Below, piece by piece: positions 1-10,517 of a stretch of DNA of 64,000 bases. The first letter of the stretch is position 1. The number at the start of each line of letters is the position of its first letter. Source of the stretch: Mesostigma viride (Eukaryota > Streptophyta > Mesostigmatophyceae > Mesostigmatales > Mesostigmataceae); NCBI GenBank assembly GCA_009746045.1, contig RPFO01000041.1:3521661-3585660 (forward strand), given 5' to 3'. The notes under the pieces are model-generated. The model was not told the origin of the DNA, ran no database searches, and was given only the letters and a program-made list of their open reading frames with translations. The position numbers were made by a program, and so were the translations under genes.

Positions 1-1380
1 TGCCCTACCCGGCATGGATGACATACTGGGACTATTGAGGGCAAGGAACCAAGTAGGAACCTGGTACATATAGCTTGCATGCAATCATGCATGTCAACCA
101 TGGTTGGCTCAGCACATTGTAGTCTTGTCACATCATCATAACAAAGGAAAGCTCAAACAACCAATGGTGGCAGCTATCTACATGCAGTCACACAAATGCA
201 ATATCTCCAACATCACCATCACTATAACACTTCCATCCCTGCACGATAAAATGCAAAGAAACCATTGGCGGCCCTTCAGCGCATGAGCGCTGTGATGCCG
301 CTGCGAAGAGAGGGACGTGCGTCACTCTCACACAACAAGAAGCGTCCACACGCACAACAACCTTGCCAGAACACGTTTTATGAAATGCCTTAAACCTTCC
401 CGAGAAGCTATAGGCTGCGACTGATGCGGCCCTGACCACGACATCAACGAAAACAATCTAAAGCTGCCAGGTATTCGACAACACAACGGCAAGCAACGGC
501 GAGCTAGCTGGCGGAAACTGCCCAAAAAGAACGCAAAAAACTTCGAACGATGAGCTTATAGAAGAATGCACTGATAACAGATAACATTCGCAACAAATCT
601 GTACCTTGACCTCGTAAATCCCTCGCCCAGGCGCGCAACAGCAGCCGTTCTTACATGGACATGCCCTGCGCAGGTCTGAACAATTACCGATAATGGCCGA
701 AAATCTGGCAAAAAGCACCCGCTCGGTTTAGAATTCGATGCAACCGATACTAACTCCTGCTTCACGGTCACAACAACCCCCAAAACCGCGATTTTACTGC
801 TGCTATCATGAATTCTATTTCATTCCGCGCGACCAAAAAATTCAGATTACCCCCCATGCCGATGGCATAAAAAAACAACAGCGATATTGTAAGCCACCTA
901 ACTTCCGCCACTTGCCAACACAAAAAACTCATCGTCTTTAAGATTCGAGAAAAATGTTTGCATTTCGCTTGCCCTAATGTGGTAGTTTCGCCTGAAGGCA
1001 GTCGCCATGGCCACTTCCGCAAGGGGTGCGCGCACCGTGCACCCACTTTTCACGGTACGGACGGTACCTCGGACAGTGCCGCGAATTTTTCGGCGCCAAA
1101 AAATTCGCGCATGTCCCGTCCATACTGACTCCGAGGATCGTGGACAGAGATTTACTGAACTCCGCCGCTGGACGGGGATTGACGGGATTGATGAGTGATG
1201 TGTGAAGACCAGTTCCCAAGTTTGGTTTCGTGCCGTGGCGTGCCGCGGAGACTGCGCCACGTTGCGTCCCGTATTTCCGGGCTGACCTGTACAGCGGGAG
1301 TACGACCCGTAGGCACGTTTGAGTCGAGTGGATATGGTGCAATACCGGGTTAAAGCCTCGCTCTCGAGAAACAACGCTAG
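1..1380. other. Gene-free upstream region
   Basis: I see no convincing coding sequence on either strand. The open frames here are short or overlap each other on opposite strands, and none shows a recognisable motif. The promoter and 5' UTR of the M41-like gene that starts near 1417 should lie at the right end, but I cannot point to a TATA box or a defined start. The stretch 914-1130 is repeated elsewhere in the window (see its own entry), so part of this region may be the end of a repeat family rather than unique promoter DNA. Confidence 0.55.
914..1130 (+). repeat. Dispersed repeat shared with 54062-54275
   Basis: The segment resembles 54062-54275 in the same orientation. Shared blocks include CGTCTTTAAGATT, GTCGCCATGGCCA, GGGGTGCGCGCACCGTGCAC, TTTTCACGGTACGGACGG and a near-palindromic end built around TTTTTCGGCGCCAAAAA. 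The second copy sits inside a gypsy element, so this is a mobile or dispersed repeat rather than a conserved promoter. Its right end lies about 290 bp upstream of the proposed start of the M41-like gene. The family is not recognised. Confidence 0.6.
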
Positions 1381-1416
1381 TATCTCGTAGCTGCACTCGG
1401 TAGATAGCGAGGCAAA

Positions 1417-1488
1417 ATGCTTGCACGAATTGCGGTCCCATGTCAATCAGGCTGCTTCTTGGCTCGTCATCTCCCGTCGTTGGAGACG
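1417..1488 (+). CDS. M41-like gene, exon 1 (transit peptide, tentative)
   Basis: ATG at 1417 opens 24 codons beginning MLARIAVPCQSG and ending before a GTATGT donor at 1489, in phase 0. The exon-2 frame has no ATG between its upstream stop (1388-1390) and about 1723, so an ATG from a separate small exon is needed if the protein is to carry a transit peptide. An alternative is a start at the internal Met near 1723, giving a protein without the basic N-terminal extension. Confidence 0.5.
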
Positions 1489-4400
1489 GTATGTTCGACG
1501 CTGTCGCATAATATTGTCATCCGTTTGTACAGGATTGAATCCATATTCCCTGCTGAAAGGTATCCCCCAAACTCTTTTGCCCTGTGTGATATTCGAGCCA
1601 CAGAGACCTGGAAGGTGTGGCTTGCCCTCAAGTCTTAGAAGGCATGGGAATTCCCTTCATTTGTCAACGCGCGTTGGTGGGCATCGCGCGGTGCGGAGCG
1701 TAAATGCTGTGGCGGGCATGGCCTTGCCGGAGCTCGCCAAAGCCGTGGAAGAGGTATGTTACTATGTTTGCATGTATCTTCGGGCGTAGTGCAGTACGGT
1801 TGTAGTCCCTTCGGCTTGGTGGCCAGAACGTAGTTGTTAGTAGCACGTTGTGCACTCTCCGGCTTGGCCACCTGGCCAGGTCGTACTAGTGGTCTGGCAG
1901 GTGAGGCTGGTGAGCTGAAAATGGCTTGCCTGCGCACTGCTGCAATTAGCATGTTTCAAGGCACGTTGACCATGGTGGATCTACTATTTGTACAAAAGTC
2001 TTAGTCATGCCACGGGTGCCGAAATGATACTCGCTAATGTCATCATCCTTGGCGTGTTGACCTCTACACAAGGGGTTTATCAAGGGCACAAACAGCATAA
2101 CCAGGGTCGTAATCTTCAGCACGAAGCACATAGGCAGGGCCTGATTGACCTCTTGCAGGAGTAGGATTGTGACCCTTAAAATGGCAGTGTACTCATGAAA
2201 AGCATGCCATTGTTTGGTTGCCAATTGCGTCGTCAACTGAAACCATGCCCTTATTTGGTTGCTCATTGCTGCCACCCGACACAACGCACTGCGGTGTCAC
2301 CACCCCGCAGAAGGACTCGGACGCGGTGCGTGCCGCACTGGGCGCGTCCAAGGAGAAGGGAGAGCTCAAGCTGTGGGCACGGCAACCACAGCTGGCGCGC
2401 CGCAATGTGAGCACACGACCCATCTTGCAACGGCACATCTCGCAACGGCATCCCCTTGCACACGGCACATCTTGCACACGGCACATCTTGCACACGGCAC
2501 ATCTTGCACACGGCACATCTTGCAATATGTTCACATCTTGCAAGGCACATCGTGTGCGTTTGGCGCGGATCTCACCGTACTCTCCCCCCACTGCGTGCGC
2601 GTGCTGACATTGGTGCCATCATGCTTGCTTGTGCGAACGTCCCTGGCAGGTGTTTGTGCGGGAGCTGAGCATGGTCGGCCTGAAGAACCCAGACAAGCTC
2701 GCCGTGCCCAGCGTGCGCGATGACGTGAGTGGAGGGTGTGCCCAGCGTGCGCGATGACGTGAGTGGAGGGTGTGCCCAGCGTGCGCGATGACGTGAGTGG
2801 AGGGTGTGCCCAGCGTGCGCGATGACGTGAGTGGAGGGTGTGCCCAGCGTGCGCGATGACGTGAGTGGAGGGTGTGCCCAGCGTGCGCGATGACGTGAGT
2901 GGAGGGTGTGCCCAGCGTGCGCGATGACGTGAGTGGAGGGTGTGCCCAGCGTGCGCGATGACGTGAGTGGAGGGTGTGCCCAGCGTGCGCGATGACGTGA
3001 GTGGAGGGTGTGCCCAGCGTGCGCGATGACGAGAGGATCTATGTTCCCCATGCTCCCTTCTCATTGCTCGATGACCTGGCTGGGGTAAGCCTTGGCGCCG
3101 GCCTTGTCAATAACTACCAAGTCCATACCAAGTGCCATGGCTATGGTCTCTGGTATGGGTTCTGCTGCTGCCGCGCCACGGGATACCAGCTGTCTGGCAT
3201 GTGTCGACTCATCACAACAAAACTATGTGGCATATCCCGCCACCCCGCCACCCCGCCACCCCGCCACCCCACCACCCTGCCACCCCACCACCCCACCGCC
3301 CCACCACCCCGCCACCCCGCCACCCCACCACCCCGCCACCCCACCACCCCGCCACCCCGCCACCCCACCACCCCACCACCCCACCACCACCCGCCACCGC
3401 ACCGCCACCCCACCGCCACCCCACCACCCGCCACCCCACCACCCCGCCACCCACCACCCCACCACCCCACCACCCCGCCACCACCACCCCGCCACCCCCC
3501 ACACCCGCCACCACCACCCCCACCCAACCACCCCACCACCCCACCACCCCCCCCACCACCACCACCCCCACCACCCGCCACGCCACTTCCCGCCACCCCA
3601 CCACCCCACCACCCCACCACCCACCACCCCGCCACCCCGCCACCGCCGCCACCCGCACCGCCCCCACCCACCACCCCACCACCCCGCCACCCACCACCCC
3701 ACCACCACCACCGCCGCCACCGCCACCCCACCACCCCACCCCGCCACCCCGCATCCGCCCCAGCTCGCCACTACACCACCCCACCACCCCGCCACCTCCC
3801 TACACCACCCGCCACCCGCCACCCACCACCCCGCCACTCTTCCGCCACGGCCACACCCCCCACCCCCACCTCCACAACCACCACCCCAACCCCACCACCC
3901 ACCACCTCCGCCACCTCACGCCACCCGCCACCACCACCACCCACATACCGCCACCGACCACACCCTGCCACCCCGCCACCCCACCACCGGCGCCGCCACC
4001 GCCCACCACCACCACCCAGCCCCACACTCCGCCACCGCACCGCCCCCCCACCACCATATAGAAGAACACCCCACCACCGCGCCAGCCNNNNNNNNNNNNN
4101 NNNNNNNNNNNNNNNNNNNNNNNNNNNNNNNNNNNNNNNNNNNNNNNNNNNNNNNNNNNNNNNNNNNNNNNNNNNNNNNNNNNNNNNNNNNNNNNNNNNN
4201 NNNNNNNNNNNNNNNNNNNNNNNNNNNNNNNNNNNNNNNNNNNNNNNNNNNNNNNNNNNNNNNNNNNNNNNNNNNNNNNNNNNNNNNNNNNNNNNNNNNN
4301 NNNNNNNNNNNNNNNNNNNNNNNNNNNNNNNNNNNNNNNNNNNNNNNNNNNNNNNNNNNNNNNNNNNNNNNNNNNNNNNNNNNNNNNNNNNNNNNNNNNN

Positions 4401-7400
4401 NNNNNNNNNNNNNNNNNNNNNNNNNNNNNNNNNNNNNNNNNNNNNNNNNNNNNNNNNNNNNNNNNNNNNNNNNNNNNNNNNNNNNNNNNNNNNNNNNNNN
4501 NNNNNNNNNNNNNNNNNNNNNNNNNNNNNNNNNNNNNNNNNNNNNNNNNNNNNNNNNNNNNNNNNNNNNNNNNNNNNNNNNNNNNNNNNNNNNNNNNNNN
4601 NNNNNNNNNNNNNNNNNNNNNNNNNNNNNNNNNNNNNNNNNNNNNNNNNNNNNNNNNNNNNNNNNNNNNNNNNNNNNNNNNNNNNNNNNNNNNNNNNNNN
4701 NNNNNNNNNNNNNNNNNNNNNNNNNNNNNNNNNNNNNNNNNNNNNNNNNNNNNNNNNNNNNNNNNNNNNNNNNNNNNNNNNNNNNNNNNNNNNACCCGCC
4801 ACCCCACCACCCCGCCACCCCACCACCCCCCGCCACCCACCGCCACCCACCACCCACCACCCCGCCACCACCCCACCCGCCACCCGCCACCCCCGCCACC
4901 CACCACCCGCCACCCACACCACCCACCACCCCACCACCCCGCCACCCCGCCACCGCCCGCCACCCCCCACCACCCGCCCACCCGCACCCGCCCCACACCC
5001 CGCCACCCGCCACCCACACCCCGCCACCCGCCAACCCCACCACCCACCACCCGCCACCCCACCACCCCCCGCCACCCCGCCACCCGCCACCACCCCCCAC
5101 CACCCCCACCACCCGCCACCTCCCCCGCCCCACACCACCCCCACCCCACCACCCCGCCACCCCGCCACCCCACCACCCCACCACCCCGCCACCCCACCAC
5201 CCGCCACCCCCCACCGCCACCCCACCACCCCGCCACCCCACCACCCCGCCACCCCCACCACCCCACCACCCCACCACCCCGCCACCCACCACCCCGCCAC
5301 CCCACCACCCCGCCACCCCGCCACCCCACCACCCCGCCACCCCGCCCACCCCGCCAACCCGCCACCCCGCCACCCCACCATCCATCGTCACCCCACCACC
5401 CCACCACCCCGCCACCCCACCACCCCGCCACCCACCCCACCCCACCACCCCGCCACCCCGCCACCCCGCCACCCCGCCACCCACCACCCCCCGCCACCAC
5501 CCCGCCACCCGCCACCACACCACCCCACCACCCCGCCACCCACCACCCCACCACCACCCCGCCACCCCGCACCACACCACCCCACCACCCCGCCACCCAC
5601 CACCCACCCCCCACCACCCCGCCACCCCACCACCCCACCACCCCACCACCCACCACCCCACCACCCCGCCACCCCACCACCCCGCCACCCCGCCACCCCA
5701 CCCCACCACCCCACCCACACCCCGCCACCCCACACCCTGCCACCCTGCCACCCCACCCCCACCACCCCACCACCCCACCACCCCGCCACCCCCCCCCCCC
5801 GCCACCCCCACCCCACCACCCCACCACCCCACCACCCCACCACCCCGCCACCCCACCACCCACCACCCCACCACCCCACCACCCCACCACCCCGCCACCA
5901 CCACCACCCCACCACCCCACCACCCCACCACCCCGCCACCCGCCACCCCGCCACCCCACCACCCCGCCACCCCACCACCCCGCCACCCCGCCACCCCACC
6001 GCCCCGCCACCCCACCGCCCCACCATCCATCGTCACCGCGCCCTCGCTTCCACCCTGCAGATGGCGTTCCTCGTGACGGTTGTTGGCGCAGCGTCGGTGC
6101 TGGCGGTGGCTGGCCTATTCCTGCCGGGCGACTGGGGCTTCTTCGTGCCTTACCTCACGGGCGGTGTCGTGCTGGTGGTGCTGGCCATCGGGTCGACCGC
6201 GCCGGGCCTGCTGCAGGTGAGGGGCAGCACCAACATACATAACTTATGGCGGCCCAATGTCGCCCAAGCAAGGTATACTGACTTTCCGGTTGCCCCCTGT
6301 CCGGCGTGTTCCAGTCCATGGCCTCGAGCTCGATCGCTACTGTGCTCACGCCACTTGTGGCACGGGCAGCGCCCCCACTGGCCCCAGCACGATCGCAGCC
6401 AGCTTTTTGGCTCCCTTGCCTTTCGACTCACTGACATTTATGGCATGTGTCTAGTATGACCTCACCTGTTTCACTCCCCTCCCCGCCACCTTCCCCCATT
6501 CCTTTATCTGCCCCCCCCCGATCCCCCCTGCCCCCAGGCCGGCATTGGCTCTTTCTCGGCAGTGTTCCCTGACTACAAGGAGCGCACGCTGCGCCATGAG
6601 GCGGCCCACTTCCTGGTGGCTTACCTGCTGGGTGTGGCAGTGGTGGGCTACTCGCTGGACACGGGGCGCGAGCACACCAACCTGGTCGATGTGAAGCTGC
6701 AGCGCGACATCCTCACCACGCTCATCGAGCCGGACCGCCTCAACATGTGAGTGTGAAAGGGGGTGCGCGGCTGCCTCAACATGCGAGTGTGAAAGGGGGG
6801 GGGATGACCGCCTCAATGTGCGAGTGTGTGGTTGAAGGGGGGATGGCCGCTTCAACGTGCGAGTGTGTGGTTGAAGGGGGGATGGCCGCTTCAACGTGTG
6901 AGTGTGTGGTTGAAAGGGGGGATGGCCGCTTCAACGTGTGAGTGTGTGGTTGAAAGGGGGGATGGCCGCCTTAACGTGTGAGTCTGTGGTTGAAAGGGGA
7001 GGGTAATTAAGGACCAGGATGCAAGACCGACGCAGCGTGTGAGTGTGGGGGGGGGTGGTTGACCGCCCCATTGTGTTAGTGCCAAGGGAGGCAGGACACG
7101 GATGCAAGGCCGCCTGAACACGTGAGTATGGGGCGAGAGCCATGTAGCCTGAGGTCCCGGGATGGGTAACCAGGAAAATTGCTTATCGACCGTGGGAGGG
7201 TGCATGCCCAAGCAACAAGCCAGCTGTCAGAAGGTGGCCGCGGGTGGATGTGACGGAGCCAGAGGTCGAACCCATGGCATTGTCTTGGTTGGAAGCATGC
7301 TGCCAGGGATTGCTCTGGGACACCTCTGATAGTCCGGTTGTCGAATGCGTGCACGAGATGCCTATCGTGTTGGTCTTCGGATTGTATGGTATAAACAAAG

Positions 7401-9785
7401 GGTGTAGACCAAGTCCTGGTTACCTGGTTGGTTCCTTTTTGACAGGGGGAGGGGTAGAAAGGCTTGTTTACGGTACATGGCGCATCGCCAACGTGGCATC
7501 TCCTGCTTTGAGGCATCAAGCATGCTGGCGGATGCACCTAAAATGGCATCCACAAACCTCCCATTCTTATGCCCTCTTCCTCCCATCGTCGCACGCCCAC
7601 CCGCTTCACCACCTGCTTCACGCGCACCCACTGCCCTTGCCCCCGCCCTCATCAGCCTGGGCGTGGTGGCGATGGCAGGCCTGGCGGGCGAGGCGCTTCA
7701 CTACGAGCAGGTGACTGGGCAGACCGCGGACCTGATGTCGCTGCAGCGGCTGCTCAACCGCTCCAAACCAAAGCTCAGCCCGGAGCAGCAGCAGTCCTTC
7801 ACGCGGTGGGCGGTGCGTTGGGGGTGGAGGCGGGGCGAGCAGGTTGGGTAGAGGAAGCGGGGCAGGTGGTGAAGACAGGAACACTGTTTTTTATGGTGTA
7901 GCAGCTTAACCCATAGTCCGGAAACAGTGCGATATACCGCACTGTTTGACCCCCCGTGGCGCGGCGCTCAAGTCCCGGAGCGCCGTGCCACCTGTGACTC
8001 AGGAAAGTTGTCCGGTGGGTCTGGGAACACTTAGGGACGAAGGCGATGCATAGGTTGGGGGTTATATTCGCCATAGTCTGGTAATTACAACGTTAATGAG
8101 AAAGTATCATGTGACTCTTGCGGGAATTTTTCACACGCGAGTGCATCAAGATATGGCCACCGACGTGCCGTTATCACTCAAATCTTGCGTCTCGCGGCTT
8201 GAAACGGTTCAGAATGTTGCTCAGAATGACGATGCGTGGTTTTCGTAGGTCAGACATGGCCAAACTTGTATGATTGGGGAAATGCAGGTAGGAAAATAGT
8301 GCTCTCTTGGTCATTAGTGCCAGATGAGTAAACACTTCTTGTCAATTTTCTTCTTATGGCCGGGCAATCTGCACCAACCCGGGCATCCATTTTTGGTACG
8401 GGACGTCCGCTGCAGCGTTTGCTGGGAATGGGGACGCGTTTAGTGGCCATAGTTGCACGGAACATCAACCGGGTAGTCATGGCCGAGCACAGGGCTAGGG
8501 CGGCCTATTCCTGTAGAGATGTGTGAGATATGAGGGTCCTGGCCAGCCGAGTGCCATAAGGTCGTGATTGAGACAGGTACGGCTACGCGTTTGCATATCG
8601 TTTGCACATAAATTTGTCGTTTATAGCTCTTTTTTTGACGAGTGTACCAGTGCCTATCGCAGCAGGTTTCCATGCCTGCAGCATGAGTGGTATCTGCCGC
8701 AAATGTACTCAGTTTCTTTTTTGTATCTCTTTGGAGGATGCCATTCCGTTCGTGCTGGTTAAGCAACTTCTTTGGCAGCACTTTTGACAGTCCTATGTGG
8801 CTGTATACAATGCATAACTGTGTGGCATTTCATGGATGGCTGCATACGCGCGCGTAACCCACACACGAAAGTGAGCGGATTATATAGGTCAGATGGGCTA
8901 TGCGTGCGGTCTGACCCAAGGAAAGCATGGTCGCACTATCCAATGAAATTGTTCAATGTTAATATTGAGGTTCCTGACCCTCCCAGTAGGTGTTATTATC
9001 TAAGGGGCTTTTGCTTACCTGAAAATGATCGTATTTGGTCCAACTTTGGCAGTAAATATCTTGCAAAGCACTAAATGGACTGGAGATGTTATTGCATATT
9101 CTAAAAGCTCTTGAAGTGTAGAGACTCCTAGCATCTTGGTTGGGGGTATTTGGATTGGTGGCCTATGAGTTGTGTTTTTTTTTTTCCAGGGGTATAAAAA
9201 TGCCCAAAACCCATTCCTGGACTAGAGGGTTAATGTGAACTTGGGCTCTCTGCTGGCTGTCTGGGTGGAAAGCATGCTTGGTGCTGTAAGTGCAGGGTGT
9301 CAGCACGGTCGTATTGCATGGCCAATAAGTGGTTTTATATGTGTATTATGTGTGCATTGTATGTGTATTGTAGGATGAAGAGGTACCTGTGGTATCAGAG
9401 TTGAGAGCGCCATTGTTTTATGTGGGTAAGTGTCGAAGAGAGTGTGTGGTGTGCATGCTCCAGTACCCAGGATGGCAGGCATTCCCTGTAACCCCCCTGG
9501 ATTCCTCACCTGACCGGTAGAGTATCCGTGCGCGCTTGCTATAATCATTGTCCCGTGGATGACTATCGTTGCTGCTACTGAGCAAGACTGGCATGGCGAG
9601 TCACTGTTGCTGCTGCAAGACATTGGGCATGCCTCGTCCTTGCCTCCGCCGCTTTCACCTGCTGGCAGACATACACGGCGGCGTCGCTGCTCAAGGAGCA
9701 CCCAGCGCAGTACGCCGCGCTCATGGAGGCCATGCGGCAGGGGGCGACCGTCGCCGAGTGCGTGGCCGCGATCGAAGGGGCGTGA
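1417..9785 (+). CDS. Chloroplast M41-like (FtsH-related) membrane protein, full gene
   Basis: Proposed exons are 1417-1488, 1604-1753, 2311-2406, 2650-2724, 6061-6216, 6538-6746, 7656-7812 and 9669-9785. All introns are GT-AG and all phases agree, giving about 343 residues with stop TGA at 9783-9785. The N-terminus is Arg/Ser-rich and reads like a transit peptide. Two hydrophobic segments flank the motif LPGDWGFFVPY. A zincin-type HEAAH motif follows, then LDTGREHTNLVD and a helical C-terminal half (MAGLAGEALHYE, SLQRLLNRSKPKLS, AASLLKEHPAQYAAL). This order and length match the plant/algal family of putative chloroplast metalloproteases related to FtsH peptidase M41; I recall Arabidopsis VIRESCENT3 as a member. 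A role in thylakoid or chloroplast protein maintenance is inferred from the family. The AAA ATPase domain of true FtsH is absent. The family and exons 3-8 are solid; the first two exons are less certain. Confidence 0.88.
1604..1753 (+). CDS. M41-like gene, exon 2
   Basis: The acceptor CCACAG ends at 1603 and the donor GTATGT starts at 1754; both junctions are phase 0. The 50 codons are Arg/Ser/Leu-rich (SSLRRHGNSLHLS) and end with ALPELAKAVEE, which reads into exon 3. The composition fits the end of a transit peptide followed by the start of the mature protein. Confidence 0.6.
2311..2406 (+). CDS. M41-like gene, exon 3
   Basis: The acceptor CCCCGCAG ends at 2310 and the donor GTGAGC starts at 2407. 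Thirty-two codons in phase 0 (KDSDAVRAALGASKEKG to ARRN) form a charged, probably helical segment between the transit region and the membrane part. The following intron contains a 16-bp minisatellite. Confidence 0.8.
2460..2523 (+). repeat. 16-bp minisatellite in intron 3
   Basis: Four perfect head-to-tail copies of ACACGGCACATCTTGC occupy this stretch, with degenerate relatives (CTTGCAACGGCACATC, CTTGCAAGGCACATC) on both sides. It lies inside the intron between exons 3 and 4 of the M41-like gene. Confidence 0.9.
2650..2724 (+). CDS. M41-like gene, exon 4
   Basis: The acceptor CCTGGCAG ends at 2649 and the donor GTGAGT starts at 2725. The 25 codons include ELSMVGLKNPDKLAVPS and end VRDD in phase 0. 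The last 18 bases of the exon plus the first 16 of the intron form the unit of the tandem array that follows immediately. Confidence 0.88.
2725..3030 (+). repeat. 34-bp minisatellite made of exon end plus 5' splice site
   Basis: Nine perfect copies of a 34-bp unit start at 2725, 2759, 2793, 2827, 2861, 2895, 2929, 2963 and 2997. Each unit is GTGAGTGGAGGGTGTG followed by CCCAGCGTGCGCGATGAC, the second half being the last 18 bases of exon 4. Every copy therefore carries a consensus-like 5' splice donor. Using any donor after the first would read an in-frame TGA within the first unit. Confidence 0.95.
3238..4087 (+). repeat. CCACCCCR satellite, left part
   Basis: A C-rich satellite based on the 8-bp unit CCACCCCG/CCACCCCA, with many shortened and mixed units, lies in the intron between exons 4 and 5. 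Long Pro/His/Thr open frames on this strand and Gly/Trp/Val frames on the other are by-products of low complexity. The minus strand carries repeated GGGG runs separated by TGGC or TGGT, a G-quadruplex-compatible pattern. Confidence 0.95.
4088..4793. other. Assembly gap (706 N)
   Basis: A run of N sits inside the CCACCCCR satellite. The flanks on both sides are the same satellite, so the true length and content are unknown. Confidence 0.99.
4794..6025 (+). repeat. CCACCCCR satellite, right part
   Basis: Continuation of the C-rich 8-bp satellite up to 35 bases before the acceptor of exon 5. Units are more regular here than in the left part. CCATCCATCGTCACC occurs near both 5380 and 6022, so the array contains larger duplicated blocks. 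It ends in TCCACCCTGCAG, the exon 5 acceptor at 6060. Confidence 0.95.
6061..6216 (+). CDS. M41-like gene, exon 5 (membrane segments)
   Basis: The acceptor CCCTGCAG ends at 6060 and the donor GTGAGG starts at 6217. Exactly 52 codons, phase 0 at both ends. It encodes two hydrophobic segments (FLVTVVGAASVLAVAGLFL, then a VVLVVLAIG-type segment) around LPGDWGFFVPY, and ends PGLLQ. This is the most recognisable membrane signature of the family. Confidence 0.92.
6538..6746 (+). CDS. M41-like gene, exon 6 (HEAAH motif)
   Basis: The acceptor CCCCCAG ends at 6537 and the donor GTGAGT starts at 6747; 209 bp, ending phase 2 (AAC AT). The exon begins AGIGSFSAVFPDYKER, carries the zinc-binding type motif HEAAH followed by FLVAYLLGV, then GYSLDTGREHTNLVD. 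The HExxH motif keeps both His and the Glu, so catalysis is possible on sequence grounds. Confidence 0.93.
6747..7000 (+). repeat. 38-39-bp minisatellite derived from the exon 6 donor
   Basis: About six imperfect copies of a unit reading GTGAGTGTGTGGTTGAAAGG-GGGGATGGCCGCTTCAAC start at the donor itself. The segment GACCGCCTCAACAT-GTGAGTGTG of the true exon/intron junction is the evident founder: copies carry ACCGCCTCAATGTGCGAGTG or GCCGCTTCAACGTGTGAGTG. This is the same kind of event as the 34-bp array after exon 4, in a different intron of the same gene. Confidence 0.85.
7656..7812 (+). CDS. M41-like gene, exon 7
   Basis: The acceptor CTCATCAG ends at 7655 and the donor GTGCGT starts at 7813; 157 bp. 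Its first base completes the codon left by exon 6 (N-I-L), then LGVVAMAGLAGEALHYE, TGQTADLMSLQRLLNR and SPEQQQSFTRWA follow. This matches the C-terminal helical part of the family. Confidence 0.92.
7910..9229 (+). mobile_element. Nonautonomous piggyBac-like TTAA element, copy 1
   Basis: A 1,320-bp element is flanked on both sides by TTAA (7906-7909 and 9230-9233), the typical piggyBac target. The termini are inverted repeats: CCCATAGTCCGG on the left and the complement of CCTGGACTAGAGGG on the right. Just inside the left end is a hairpin with arms 7922-7931 and 7938-7947. The body is similar throughout to the split copy at 16880-17889 plus 25242-25592 (for example GGGACACTTAGGGACGA-like, GGTAATTACAACGT, CATCTTGGTTGGGGGTATTT). 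No transposase is visible, so it would depend on an autonomous relative. It lies in the last intron of the M41-like gene. Confidence 0.82.
9669..9785 (+). CDS. M41-like gene, exon 8 (last)
   Basis: The acceptor GCTGGCAG ends at 9668; 38 codons plus TGA at 9783-9785. It begins TYTAASLLKEHPAQYAAL and ends VAECVAAIEGA. Length and sequence type match the end of the family, so the gene is complete at its 3' side. Confidence 0.92.
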   Translation, partial: TYTAASLLKEHPAQYAALMEAMRQGATVAECVAAIEGA

Positions 9786-10517
9786 GCGCTCCGTTTGTGA
9801 TGTGTTTGGGAGCTTAAAGCATGAAGGTTTTACTGAAAGCCCATGATGGCTTCACTTGGACCTGGTGTCCTTTAGATAAGAAACCATGAAAAATGAAACT
9901 TGTGAAGGCCTGGCAGGAGGCGAGTTTTGGGGGGGAACGGCGTGACCTCGCATATCAAAGAAAAGGCTGGAGGGGAGCGACGTCGAAGGGTGCACACACA
10001 TTGCGTGAGACCAACGCCCTCAACCCATTGCATGAAGCCTCCCCACTGCAGCCTGGCCTCTCCATGGCCAAGCCTGAGGCAGCGGGGGATGTGGATCCCA
10101 CCCCCCTCTCCGCCCACCCGACATGTGTGGCGCAGAGCTCCTGCCTCCCCCCCTCGTACCTGGCCCTGGAAACCATGAGCTTGCTTGCGCATGCCGCAAG
10201 CCTGTATTATATAGCGGATTGCGCAGGCCGGTATATGTCAGGCCTGCGCTGGCTGAGTTCTGGGATTATAGCTACGCAGCGGCCATGCTGCTAAACATCG
10301 GAAACAAATGAATATGTAGTAGGATCCGTACACGTCGGTCTAGATGTGCCGACCTGCAATTGTGGTTCAGGCTTGAATGGTAAGCCTGCCAGACAAATTT
10401 TGTGTCAGTCATATTAATTACACTTATACCTAGGTAGAATATGGAATTCGAGCCAAAAGCACTTGACTTTGTCAAGTAGGGTACCAGTGATGGAACCTTC
10501 AAACCCTAAACGCAACA
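9786..10517. other. Intergenic, presumed 3' UTR of the M41-like gene
   Basis: There is no recognisable gene. An open frame of 133 codons from 9893 on the plus strand overlaps open frames on the other strand and shows no motif. I could not identify a clear TGTAA-type polyadenylation signal close to the stop codon. Confidence 0.5.

Noticed and set aside
898-1446. Overlapping 155- and 182-codon minus-strand frames upstream of the M41-like gene
   Set aside because: They overlap each other in different frames, lie in a dispersed repeat and show no known domain.
2725-3030. CRISPR-like regular 34-bp repeats
   Set aside because: There are no spacers; the units are contiguous and are copies of an exon-intron junction in a eukaryotic gene.
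3031-3085. Possible exon reading ERIYVPHAPFSLLDDLAG after the 34-bp array
   Set aside because: Exon 4 joins exon 5 in phase and in the order expected for the family without it; it would also need an acceptor within the repeat.
3001-6459. Very long Pro/His/Thr reading frames (and Gly/Trp/Val frames on the other strand)
   Set aside because: They are translations of the CCACCCCR satellite and the N gap inside an intron; the true exons 4 and 5 flank the region with matching phase.
9893-10294. 133-codon plus-strand frame after the M41-like gene
   Set aside because: No recognisable domain, mirrored by frames on the other strand; probably 3' UTR or intergenic.
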